DNA of 64,000 bases. Origin: Vibrio bivalvicida. Lineage in GTDB: Bacteria; Pseudomonadota; Gammaproteobacteria; Enterobacterales; Vibrionaceae. Shown here in pieces: positions 8,033 to 15,165 of the stretch; within the stretch, counting starts at the first letter, position 1, and the number at the start of each line of letters is the position of its first letter. The stretch lies in NCBI RefSeq assembly GCF_001399455.2, contig NZ_LLEI02000043.1, positions 62,001 to 126,000 on the forward strand. Reading direction: 5' to 3'. The notes beneath the pieces are model-generated. The model had not been told where the DNA came from and searched no databases. It was given only the letters and a program-made list of their open reading frames with translations. Made by a program: the position numbers and the translations under genes.

Positions 8033-8284
8033 ATGAGTGACAAACCTATTGAGAGCCGTTCAACAAGTAAACATTCTGAAGAATTAGGACGTTATACACC
8101 TCGGCCAACAGAATTGGTCGATAATCATCAGTTTGATTTCGAACGCTGGCAATCTCAACTTAACCAGAATTTCAGTCAATTGGCACATCAATTAGAGAAA
8201 ATGCATGCCGAGTTAGCTCAGGCCCTTAATGACAATATGGCACAGTTTAATTCAGCCAACCATTCTCAGTCGTCAAAAGACTAG
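8033..8284 (+). CDS. Small hydrophilic R-body operon protein (unknown function)
   Basis: 83 residues from the ATG at 8033, preceded by AAGGAAG. A longer frame from 7985 would overlap the upstream gene and has no site. The first 30 residues are polar and likely disordered. Residues about 35-75 (FDFERWQSQLNQNFSQLAHQ, then EKMHAELAQALNDNM) form an amphipathic helix with heptad spacing, so a coiled coil is likely. It is the last gene of the reb operon; a strong terminator begins 42 bases later. A coiled-coil partner of the membrane-anchored Reb-like protein is plausible but unproven. Confidence 0.65.
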   Translation: MSDKPIESRSTSKHSEELGRYTPRPTELVDNHQFDFERWQSQLNQNFSQLAHQLEKMHAELAQALNDNMAQFNSANHSQSSKD

Positions 8285-8325
8285 GCTATACGGCCCCAAT
8301 CATCAGTTCTCGTTCAGCCAACCTT

Positions 8326-8361
8326 CCTGGTAGTTCTTATTCAAGTCTACCAGGCTTTTTT
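8326..8361 (+). terminator. Rho-independent terminator of the R-body operon
   Basis: An 8-bp perfect stem (CCTGGTAG / CTACCAGG) with a 13-base loop is followed by C and six T residues. Confidence 0.85.
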
Positions 8362-8382
8362 ATGTTCTATATTATGGGAAAT

Positions 8383-8401
8383 GGAGCCAAGCGATGGCTC
8401 C
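8383..8401 (-). terminator. Probable terminator for the minus-strand DUF2589 group
   Basis: A 7-bp perfect stem (GGAGCCA / TGGCTCC) with a 5-base loop lies 7 bases past the stop of the gene at 8408. On the minus strand it is followed by ATTTCCC, a weak T-run. Confidence 0.55.
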
Positions 8402-8407
8402 TTTCGT

Positions 8408-8764
8408 TTATTGATTATTTGCAATAATCTTTTCTACTGCGCACAAGTCTACTTCTGGCTTAGCTGTTTTCTCTTTGTTGTTTGAGGCTAACCAAGATGG
8501 CTTTCTTTTAAACCCAATATGGTAAGCAACGGCTTCTAAAACAACTTGGTGCTCTCCAATTCTCACTAATGAAAAGCTGCGCTCTGTCCCTATCACTCTG
8601 CCGCGTGGGGAAGTCTGCAAGTATTGGTTGAGCGTTTTCATCTTGTTTTGTGTTTCTTGCTCTGTCGGTATGCGGTCTGGCTCGGTGGAACCGATAACTA
8701 ACCGCTCAACGTGGCCGATATCTGTGATGTCATAAGATGACGGAGGATTTGATGGTTTTAACAT
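8408..8764 (-). CDS. Hypothetical protein in the DUF2589 group
   Basis: 118 residues from the ATG at 8764, preceded by GGAGAT; the frame is open further upstream without a better start. The N-terminal half is polar (TDIGHVERLVIGSTEPDRIP), followed by a small beta-rich region (GRVIGTERSFSLVRIGEHQV, then LEAVAYHIGFKRKP) and a Lys-rich tail. No signal peptide or membrane segment. I do not recognise the family. It is the last gene of a minus-strand unit with two DUF2589-like proteins, convergent with the R-body operon. Confidence 0.6.
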   Translation of the reverse strand: MLKPSNPPSSYDITDIGHVERLVIGSTEPDRIPTEQETQNKMKTLNQYLQTSPRGRVIGTERSFSLVRIGEHQVVLEAVAYHIGFKRKPSWLASNNKEKTAKPEVDLCAVEKIIANNQ

Positions 8765-8825
8765 GGTTATCTCCAAAATAAAGGCACAACCGTGTTGTGC
8801 CATTAAGGTTAGGGGGATTGGTAAG

Positions 8826-9437
8826 TTATGCAGCTTCTGCTGGAACAGGCATGATGCACTGATCGAGCATATCTAACACTCGCGACAGACCTTCGGGAGG
8901 AGGTAACTGTTTGGCAACAACATTGACGTCATACTTTGCAGAGTTATCGCTTTTACGTGAGCTTTCTTTACTCGACGAGATAGAACCGCTCATTTTGATC
9001 GATTGTGACAATCCAGGGATGCCTATTTTTGTTTCTGATTCCATCTCCGCATGTTGGCTATCTGAAGATGTATCGACAGCTGAAGACTTGACTTCCATGG
9101 TAAAGTTGATATCTACATCGGTAACCTGAAGTGACGGAATATTAATGATAGACATTATTGGAACTTCCACCGTATAGTACTTTTCATCTTCACCTTCCAG
9201 CTGTTTGAAAGAGAAAGGGATCGTACGTATCTCATATTTAGGGGTATGACCTTCTCCTTTTACATTTCCGTTATCGAGGTTTGCGTCTCTAAAACACACA
9301 CGTTCAATAAAGTTAATCGTTGTACTCGCGAGCATCTCTTGAGCATTGCAGGCCGCGGTTAGTGGAGCGCCAATAAGGTCCTCCATCGGTAGTCCACGGA
9401 ATTGATCGGCGATATTGAGTAACTTTGAATCTGCCAT
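8826..9437 (-). CDS. DUF2589 domain protein
   Basis: 203 residues. The start matches the DUF2589 family well: an N-terminal helix LPMEDLIGAPLTAACNAQEM, then beta-rich repeats (RTIPFSFKQLEG, VEVPIMSIINIPSLQVTDVD, INFTMEVKSS) and a Ser/Lys-rich stretch before a final helix with LDMLDQCIMPVP. Family members are often paired and found in accessory loci; their biochemical role is unknown. Here it is paired with a second related protein at 9449, 11 bases upstream. The beta-rich core carrying 'inipslqvtdvdi' suggests a binding or scaffolding role rather than an enzyme. Confidence 0.75.
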   Translation of the reverse strand: MADSKLLNIADQFRGLPMEDLIGAPLTAACNAQEMLASTTINFIERVCFRDANLDNGNVKGEGHTPKYEIRTIPFSFKQLEGEDEKYYTVEVPIMSIINIPSLQVTDVDINFTMEVKSSAVDTSSDSQHAEMESETKIGIPGLSQSIKMSGSISSSKESSRKSDNSAKYDVNVVAKQLPPPEGLSRVLDMLDQCIMPVPAEAA

Positions 9438-9448
9438 AAGATTTTTCC

Positions 9449-9931
9449 TTAAATGAGTTTATACAATTCGTTCATCAAACGTAGATAACCTTCCGAAGGC
9501 TCCCCATTTTCGAACTCAACTTCAACGCTAGCCATACGCGAACTATGGTCGTTGTATAGACTGGCTAGAATGTGTTTCTCTGCTTCTATCACCATGCTGT
9601 GAGTCTTGGAGTGATTTTCCACAGGTGTTACTTCGACCAGATCATCCAAACCAATTTCAAACTTGGTGTTCATATGTTTGATTTTGAGTGGTGAAGGTTG
9701 GAATAAGGTGATGGTAGGAATAGATACGGTCTTATATTTGACCTCCTCTTTGTCTGATGGGTTATCTAAGTCTGGAATTCTCACTTCAAGTTGTTTGGGG
9801 GTTCCGTCTTGATTGAACCACTGTTGAAATGAGGCGACTTGAGCACTGTCGATTTGTTTTTGAGCTTCGGAAGCAGAGCCAAGAATAGCCTCGACCAACG
9901 CTTGAAGCGTGACTTGCTTTTTACCTTGCAT
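9449..9931 (-). CDS. DUF2589-like protein
   Basis: 160 residues. It shares the domain order of its neighbour at 8826: an N-terminal helix (LQALVEAILGSASEAQKQID), then VKYKTVSIPTITLFQPSPLK with the 'P-T-I-T-L-F-Q-P-S-P-L' strand equivalent to the other's 'P-I-M-S-I-I-N-I-P-S-L', and a C-terminal helix. The Ser/Lys-rich insert is missing. A near-consensus ribosome site (AGGAGGACACC) makes this start secure. It opens the DUF2589 unit; the promoter should lie in 9932-10109. Confidence 0.65.
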   Translation of the reverse strand: MQGKKQVTLQALVEAILGSASEAQKQIDSAQVASFQQWFNQDGTPKQLEVRIPDLDNPSDKEEVKYKTVSIPTITLFQPSPLKIKHMNTKFEIGLDDLVEVTPVENHSKTHSMVIEAEKHILASLYNDHSSRMASVEVEFENGEPSEGYLRLMNELYKLI

Positions 9932-10109
9932 GGTGTCCTCCTAGTATTACATGCCCCTCTATTGTCGATTGCTCTCTCTTACAGCGATTGGGCTAAGTCA
10001 TGGAGTTTTGTGGCAAAGATAGGAATGTTGAGAGGGGGTATCCATTGGAGGGGTAAGTTCGTATTGGGCTTAAGGCTCGCGGCTTAACCTGTTGTGGTTC
10101 TTAGGTGTA

Positions 10110-10130
10110 CGCCACCTGACAAAGGTGGCG
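10110..10130 (-). other. Hairpin between the PatG-like and DUF2589 units
   Basis: An 8-bp perfect stem (CGCCACCT / AGGTGGCG) with a 5-base loop lies 32 bases after the stop of the PatG-like gene. No T-run follows on the minus strand, so terminator function is uncertain. Confidence 0.5.
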
Positions 10131-10161
10131 TTGTTGATATCATTATGGTTGCGGAACGTAG

Positions 10162-11091
10162 TTAGAGGACATTGATGTAAGGCTCAAACTTGCTGACAAG
10201 GAATGGAAAACGATCCGTGACGTCGACAGTGGAGTACCAGGATTCCACTGCGCTAGTTTTGCTATCTTGGAAGTTAAACACGACATAGACCAACGTTCGT
10301 TCCCCAGCGTAATGAGAGCGTGCATCGACACTGACCAAATGAATTGATTGATGGCTGCCATCGCTTCGCTGGCGATACATGCGTTCATAAAAGTCATAAC
10401 CATAAGTCAGAAGATAGTTAAGGGCGCGCTCTTCATCGGTAACGCCGTTATTGTTTGCCAGTGAAAGATACAGCTCAATCACATGGGTGAGATCACGGCA
10501 TGACTGCGCGTTATGCAGTTTCGGAAGGCCTTTAGCAATATCATGCGAAGTCATTGAACGAAATTTGGTTACGGTTACGGAATCTAGTTCCCCCAGTTGT
10601 CCACTGGCTCTGCCCACGACAAGTGCGTTGATCGCTGTTGGATTAGTAGAGTCAGAATCAACTAACGCATTGATAAGCTGCTGCATATTATATTCACTTG
10701 GGATGAGTCGGTAGAGCCGATTCCCGTGAATATCTTCCAAATACCAGTCGAGCTCTCTGGCCAGGTAGCGGCATCGTCTTGTTTTCAACACCTGACGAAT
10801 GCAATCTAGATCTTTGTCTTTATTCCTTGGCTGGAGGTTAGTCAAGGGAAGCGCCGCAGAGCAAGGTTCTACTTTACGACAATAGTCTGGCTGACTGATA
10901 TCGACGCCGTGTTCGGTAATCCACTTGATGTTGTTGCGAAACTCGTTTTCGACACTTTTGTCTGGCCAGTCAGCGCTAATACACCCAAGGACATAAACGT
11001 CACCCGCTAAGTCTTGTAAGCCAAATGAAGGTGCCGCGATATGCCTTTGAATCACACCAGATTGCTGAGATGAGTGAAGTAGGGAGATCAT
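10162..11091 (-). CDS. PatG C-terminal-domain protein, no protease domain
   Basis: About 309 residues from the ATG at 11091 (AGGAG 8 bases upstream); a start at 11127 would overlap the upstream gene. The protein follows the C-terminal region of cyanobactin PatA/PatG-type proteases: LDCIRQVLKTRRCRYLARELDWYLED, LYRLIP, DEERALNYLLTYG and the terminal beta/helix block YSTVDVTDRFPFLVSKFEPY (quoted in parts). The subtilisin domain with its Asp-His-Ser triad is absent. An N-terminal SGVIQRH precedes the conserved part. It forms a tandem with the related gene at 11105. The domain's biochemical role is not established, so no catalytic function is proposed. Confidence 0.75.
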   Translation of the reverse strand: MISLLHSSQQSGVIQRHIAAPSFGLQDLAGDVYVLGCISADWPDKSVENEFRNNIKWITEHGVDISQPDYCRKVEPCSAALPLTNLQPRNKDKDLDCIRQVLKTRRCRYLARELDWYLEDIHGNRLYRLIPSEYNMQQLINALVDSDSTNPTAINALVVGRASGQLGELDSVTVTKFRSMTSHDIAKGLPKLHNAQSCRDLTHVIELYLSLANNNGVTDEERALNYLLTYGYDFYERMYRQRSDGSHQSIHLVSVDARSHYAGERTLVYVVFNFQDSKTSAVESWYSTVDVTDRFPFLVSKFEPYINVL

Positions 11092-11104
11092 GTTGGCACT
11101 CCTA

Positions 11105-12121
11105 TTAGTTGTGAGGAATATAGTCATTCAAAGGTGAATGTAAGTAAGGGAAAAGTTGGCTGACATCTACGGTTGCATAATAGCTAAACTGACGGCCACT
11201 CACGCTGCGTTGGTAATGAAAAATAACATCGACTAAGGTGTGGCCCGGAGCGCTTTGAGCAATGCGCGTATCGATACTGCGTAAAAATTCCTGCTCTTTA
11301 TCTTCTTTATAGGTATTAAGCTTGGTATCAAGATGTATGACCGCTTCGCTGGCACGAACGGCATAAATGTCAGGGTAACGGAACGCCAAAAAGTTTTTTG
11401 CTCTTTCTAAGTCTGAGTTGCCGCTGTTTTGCTTTACATTGAGTAAACGCAGTAAATCGCTGATGGCTTTGGTTGTGGTGTTGATTCCCGCCTCACTCAG
11501 TTTGCTTTCTATGGCTTGAGCGTCAGCATTAAAAGCAAACATATGCTTGCAGCGTACCTTTGGTAGCACGGAGGCTTCTTCGTTTCCGCTCTCGGTGTAC
11601 CCCAATTGTTCACCAACGATCACGCACAGGGTATGACTGTTGCTGCCTGCTTGCTCACTCTGTTTCAAGAAATGGATGAACTCATTCAGTTCGACTACGC
11701 TGTGAGGCTCAATTACGTAGGTGTCTTGCTCATCAACCGAGAGTACCCACTTAGCATTTTCAGCTAAATAACGGTAAGGGCGAGTTTTACGGCTTAGGTA
11801 GGCACTATGGCTACTTTCTTTTCCCGCTTCATAACCAAAAATGGTGCCGTAGTCGTGTGGTGAGACCGATTGATTGGTCACCGCCGATAGCTCTTGCGCG
11901 GCGGCTTCGCACTCCTTTTCAAGCCCTTTATTGGCAAATTCAACGCGCAGTTTGCCTGCAACATAAATCGGTGTTGATGAGACAAAAGCCTTCTCGATGA
12001 TAGCAGCGGTTTCATTGGGCTGGGTTTCGCGCTGAACAATCGCTTGATCAGCTACAGGTTCTCTGTGATTGACGTTGGCTTGGTCTGAATTGTTGGTTGA
12101 GTCTTGTGGTGAAGATGACAT
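11105..12121 (-). CDS. PatG C-terminal-domain protein (second copy)
   Basis: 338 residues. After a polar, probably disordered 50-residue N-terminus containing AIVQRE, the protein follows the PatG C-terminal layout: SRKTRPYRYLAENAKWVLSV with VDEQDTYVIEPHSVVELNEF, LERAKNFLAFRYPDIYA, and the terminal YYATVDVSQLFPYLHSPLND. It is distantly related to the gene at 10162, and the two are 13 bases apart in one operon. No protease domain and no precursor-peptide gene are nearby, so a cyanobactin pathway is unlikely. The ribosome site AAGGAAGGA is strong. Its position between R-body and injection-like genes suggests a role in assembly or cargo handling, which is inference. Confidence 0.75.
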   Translation of the reverse strand: MSSSPQDSTNNSDQANVNHREPVADQAIVQRETQPNETAAIIEKAFVSSTPIYVAGKLRVEFANKGLEKECEAAAQELSAVTNQSVSPHDYGTIFGYEAGKESSHSAYLSRKTRPYRYLAENAKWVLSVDEQDTYVIEPHSVVELNEFIHFLKQSEQAGSNSHTLCVIVGEQLGYTESGNEEASVLPKVRCKHMFAFNADAQAIESKLSEAGINTTTKAISDLLRLLNVKQNSGNSDLERAKNFLAFRYPDIYAVRASEAVIHLDTKLNTYKEDKEQEFLRSIDTRIAQSAPGHTLVDVIFHYQRSVSGRQFSYYATVDVSQLFPYLHSPLNDYIPHN

Positions 12122-12343
12122 AAGTCCTTCCTTATTTCTCTGGTTACTGTCATCAGAGAAGAATAAAGACTATTGCAATAAATTAGCCTGTTTAACTGAT
12201 GAATTAATAAGGTGATTAAATTAATCAAATAAAGTCATGCCTCCCGCAATAAATTACCCCAGTTTATTCATTGTTTAACCTGAGTATTTGTACGCTTTCA
12301 ACTTATAGTGAAAATATAAGTTCAAACTAATGGAGAATTTATA

Positions 12344-12685
12344 ATGGAAATAGGAAAGCACCCTAAAGCGAGGATTAAACCACTACCGCCTAAATTACGG
12401 CGGGGAATGGAAAAGCTAACGGGAATTAATCTAAGTAACGTAAGGGTGTTTTATAACTCTCATAAGCCCGGCCAAGTTCAGGCCCACGCATATGCTCAAG
12501 GACGAAATATCTATATATCGCCGGGGCAGGAGCAGCACTTACCCCATGAGTTGGGGCATATAATCCAACAAGCTAAGGGAATGGTGAAACCGACAGTGAA
12601 TATTAATGGTGTAAAAGTTAATGATGAACTTTGGTTGGAAAAGCATGCCACTGAGTTAGGTATTTTGGCAATTTATGGAAAATAA
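12344..12685 (+). CDS. Standalone DUF4157 (HELGH metallopeptidase-like) protein
   Basis: 113 residues. Domain DUF4157 spans most of the chain: MEKLTGINLSNVRVFYNSHK, then QAHAYAQGRNIYISPGQ and LPHELGHIIQQAKG with the zinc-binding HExxH motif (HELGH). The third ligand expected for the family may be the Glu/His of ELWLEKHATE. DUF4157 is a hallmark of cargo proteins of extracellular contractile injection systems and of polymorphic toxins, usually as the N-terminal part of a large protein; here it is alone. No signal peptide. It has a good ribosome site (GGAGAATTTATA) and is divergent from the PatG-like operon. Confidence 0.82.
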   Translation: MEIGKHPKARIKPLPPKLRRGMEKLTGINLSNVRVFYNSHKPGQVQAHAYAQGRNIYISPGQEQHLPHELGHIIQQAKGMVKPTVNINGVKVNDELWLEKHATELGILAIYGK

Positions 12686-12816
12686 TAGTCAGAGCGAGTG
12701 TTGTTATGGTTAGATGCAATTTTTTTGGGAAAACCTGATAAGTTTATTTTAACTATATGAAAATATGATGAATATGTATAACTAACGCCTCGATATAATT
12801 AATAAGGACTAAATGT

Positions 12817-13674
12817 ATGTTTGCACAAAAAAGAATTAATATGAAAAAGAATAGCTCGGTTAAAAATAAAAGGATGTATTGTGATCTTTTTAGTGTGAAG
12901 TATGGAGTACAGAGATGTAATAGACTTGGAGGGGTTATTCAATTAAGGAAAATTCCTTCTGGTACAGAAACTATTATTGTGTGTCCAGCAAATCTTCACA
13001 AAAGCAAGCCTAATATTTATGACAAGATTGATGGTAGCTTGACAAGTAAAATATACAAAGAGTATCAATATGGTATTGGAACACATGTAGAGATAATCAA
13101 CAATCGCGATGGTGGGTACTATAAGGTTAAAATAGTGAGCAGTGGAGAAGAAGGATGGATGAAAGCTAAGGCGTTAGAGGGGGAGAATGATAACATTTCA
13201 GTTGATGGTTACAATGAATTTTCTATTTATTGTGATGCAATTAGGGATATATACGATAGCACTCTTTTGGTGTTGAATGATCGTACCAAAAGTTATTGGA
13301 ATCAAACGCTATTACAGTTTGCAAAAGAGGCTAGCTTGACTATAGGTGGTTTTTTTCTTCCTCCTGGTTTGGGTACTGCACTTGGACTTATACTACCAAA
13401 AAGCAAAAAAGAAAATGCACTTGAGAGAGCACATAAATTTAAAGCAAAGAATCAGAATGTATTAATATCTTATTACAACAAGGGTGACAAAATATTTAAC
13501 CCCAAGCATGATACCGAGAGGGCTATAAAGGAGGTTTGGGGTGGCATGACTAAGGAGATTGAAAAGGTAGCAGGGGGAGGCTCTAAGAATGCAGAAATTA
13601 CACTAAGTATTTTTAATAGATTTAAAAGTGAGGTGGTGATGATGATTGATGCAATTGTAGATAAAGAGAAATAG
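12817..13674 (+). CDS. AT-rich hypothetical protein with SH3-like domain, putative cargo
   Basis: 285 residues. The codon use and base composition are markedly more AT-rich than flanking genes, a sign of recent acquisition. After a basic N-terminus there is GGVIQLRK, similar to the VQR motifs in the two PatG-like proteins. Residues about 50-110 look like a bacterial SH3 domain (GIGTHVEI, YYKVKIVSSGEEGWMKAKAL). The C-terminal half is helical with a Gly/Leu-rich hydrophobic stretch (IGGFFLPPGLGTALGLILP) that could insert in a membrane. I do not recognise the family. Placed between the DUF4157 gene and the AAA+ ATPase, it is a candidate effector or toxin; no immunity gene is obvious. Confidence 0.6.
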   Translation: MFAQKRINMKKNSSVKNKRMYCDLFSVKYGVQRCNRLGGVIQLRKIPSGTETIIVCPANLHKSKPNIYDKIDGSLTSKIYKEYQYGIGTHVEIINNRDGGYYKVKIVSSGEEGWMKAKALEGENDNISVDGYNEFSIYCDAIRDIYDSTLLVLNDRTKSYWNQTLLQFAKEASLTIGGFFLPPGLGTALGLILPKSKKENALERAHKFKAKNQNVLISYYNKGDKIFNPKHDTERAIKEVWGGMTKEIEKVAGGGSKNAEITLSIFNRFKSEVVMMIDAIVDKEK

Positions 13675-13756
13675 ATATACTTTCTATGCTAGGTGCATGA
13701 TGAGTTTTAAAATGCTCAAGGCGATTCTAGCCCAACGGTTATCTCTGGAGAAAAAT

Positions 13757-15088
13757 ATGAAAACCTCCACGGCACTCACTCAGTGCCGTTCTTTAATTCG
13801 CCTTCGATTGGAACAACGGTTCCAATTTGAACGCGAACCTCACAATAATCTCGCTATTGACGAGTTGCCGGAACTTCGCCAAACCCATTCTTTATCTGGT
13901 GATCATTTAGATATTGAACAGATTGCGATTGGTTTAGCGCTTATTCCTCATCTTCAACCTGAAACCTTTGAAATATTGATGCAGCCGAGTGAACATGCGC
14001 ATCGGTTAAATGTTGAGTTTGGGCTGTTGGAAAATGAAGGGGTGGTTTGGGCGACAGGGCAAACCTTGGCATTTTTGCTCGGTGAAAGTTTCGTTGAACA
14101 CCGGCAGGAAGTATTTCAATGGCTGTCGGGTGTGAATGAATCCAAGGCACATGAGCTGTTAGATCTGGATTTGGCTTCAGATTCATCGCCTTTAATGTGG
14201 CAACCACTGAAGTTAAAACCGGAGGTGCTAAACCGATATCTACTGGGGGAGAATGCCAAGCCACCTGCAATGGTGAATAATCTTGCCAGTTTGCTGACCA
14301 CCTCTTTAGATTGGCATGCCTTGGTATTGGCTGATTCAGTCTTCGATGAGCTGGATGAAATCGAGCTTTGGTTGCAACATGGCAGCACGTTGGAAAGGGA
14401 ATGGCAGCTAAAGGGAAAGTTGAGACCGGGATTTCGCGCCTTATTTTATGGTCCTCCAGGCACAGGAAAAACACTTACCGCGACGTTATTGGGAAAACGC
14501 ACTGAGCGACCTGTGTATCGGGTAGATATTGGTGCGGTTACGTCTAAGTACATCGGTGAGACTGAAAAAAATCTGGAGCAGGTTTTCGCCATGGCGGAAA
14601 AGCACAACTGGCTACTGTTTTTCGATGAAGCGGATGCGTTGTTTGGTCAGCGGGTGCAAACTAGCGGTGCTAACGACCAATTTGCTAACCAGAATGTAGC
14701 CTATTTGCTGCAACGTATTGAAGCTTTCACCGGCATTATTATTTTAGCGACCAACTTGCAGGATAATCTCGACGAAGCCTTTTTTCGCCGTTTTGAAGCT
14801 GCGGTCTATTTCCCGAAACCAGAGGAGAAAGTGCGTCTGGCGCTGTGGAAAAACGCTCTGCCTGGAGATGAGCGCTTAGAGCCAGAGATACAACTTTCTC
14901 AATTAGCGCGTGACCATGAGTTAACTGGGGCTGAGATTATCAACGTGGTGCGTTATGCAGCACTTAAGGCCAGCAGTAAAGGCGCAAAGCAGATACTCGC
15001 GAGTGACCTAACATTCGGTATCGAGCGGGTCAAACATTTGCAACGCAGTCTCGAAGGGAATGCCGCGCGTCACTCCTTTTTTCGTTGA
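13757..15088 (+). CDS. AAA+ ATPase, Afp15/Pvc15-like
   Basis: About 443 residues from the ATG at 13757 (GGAG 6 bases upstream); an earlier ATG at 13697 lacks a site. The first 220 residues are a helical N-domain. The AAA+ module has Walker A FYGPPGTGKT, a pore-loop region TSKYIGETEKN, Walker B LLFFDEADALFG, sensor 1 IILATN, the arginine-finger region FFRRFEAAVYFP and sensor 2 LTGAEIINVV. This pattern closely follows the ATPase found in extracellular contractile injection loci (Afp15, Pvc15), though related ATPases occur elsewhere. No tube, sheath or baseplate genes accompany it here. It could remodel or load R-bodies or the nearby cargo proteins; that is inference. Confidence 0.85.
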   Translation: MKTSTALTQCRSLIRLRLEQRFQFEREPHNNLAIDELPELRQTHSLSGDHLDIEQIAIGLALIPHLQPETFEILMQPSEHAHRLNVEFGLLENEGVVWATGQTLAFLLGESFVEHRQEVFQWLSGVNESKAHELLDLDLASDSSPLMWQPLKLKPEVLNRYLLGENAKPPAMVNNLASLLTTSLDWHALVLADSVFDELDEIELWLQHGSTLEREWQLKGKLRPGFRALFYGPPGTGKTLTATLLGKRTERPVYRVDIGAVTSKYIGETEKNLEQVFAMAEKHNWLLFFDEADALFGQRVQTSGANDQFANQNVAYLLQRIEAFTGIIILATNLQDNLDEAFFRRFEAAVYFPKPEEKVRLALWKNALPGDERLEPEIQLSQLARDHELTGAEIINVVRYAALKASSKGAKQILASDLTFGIERVKHLQRSLEGNAARHSFFR

Positions 15089-15122
15089 GACGCTCTAGTG
15101 GGGTATTTCTGGCTCGAAAGGA

Positions 15123-15153
15123 CTGCTAGCTTGTTACCGTGGCAAGTTAGCAG
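15123..15153. terminator. Hairpin between convergent ATPase and muramidase genes
   Basis: An 11-bp stem with one G-U pair (CTGCTAGCTTG / CAAGTTAGCAG) and a 9-base loop. It is placed to end transcription from both sides, though neither side has a long T-run. Confidence 0.55.
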
Positions 15154-15165
15154 TGTGATTGGAGA

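Noticed and set aside
9839..10087. 82-codon plus-strand frame
   Set aside because: It starts inside the minus-strand DUF2589-like gene, has no ribosome site and no protein-like pattern.
10162..12121. Cyanobactin-type RiPP cluster
   Set aside because: Only the C-terminal domain of PatG is represented; no subtilisin protease, cyclodehydratase or precursor peptide is near.
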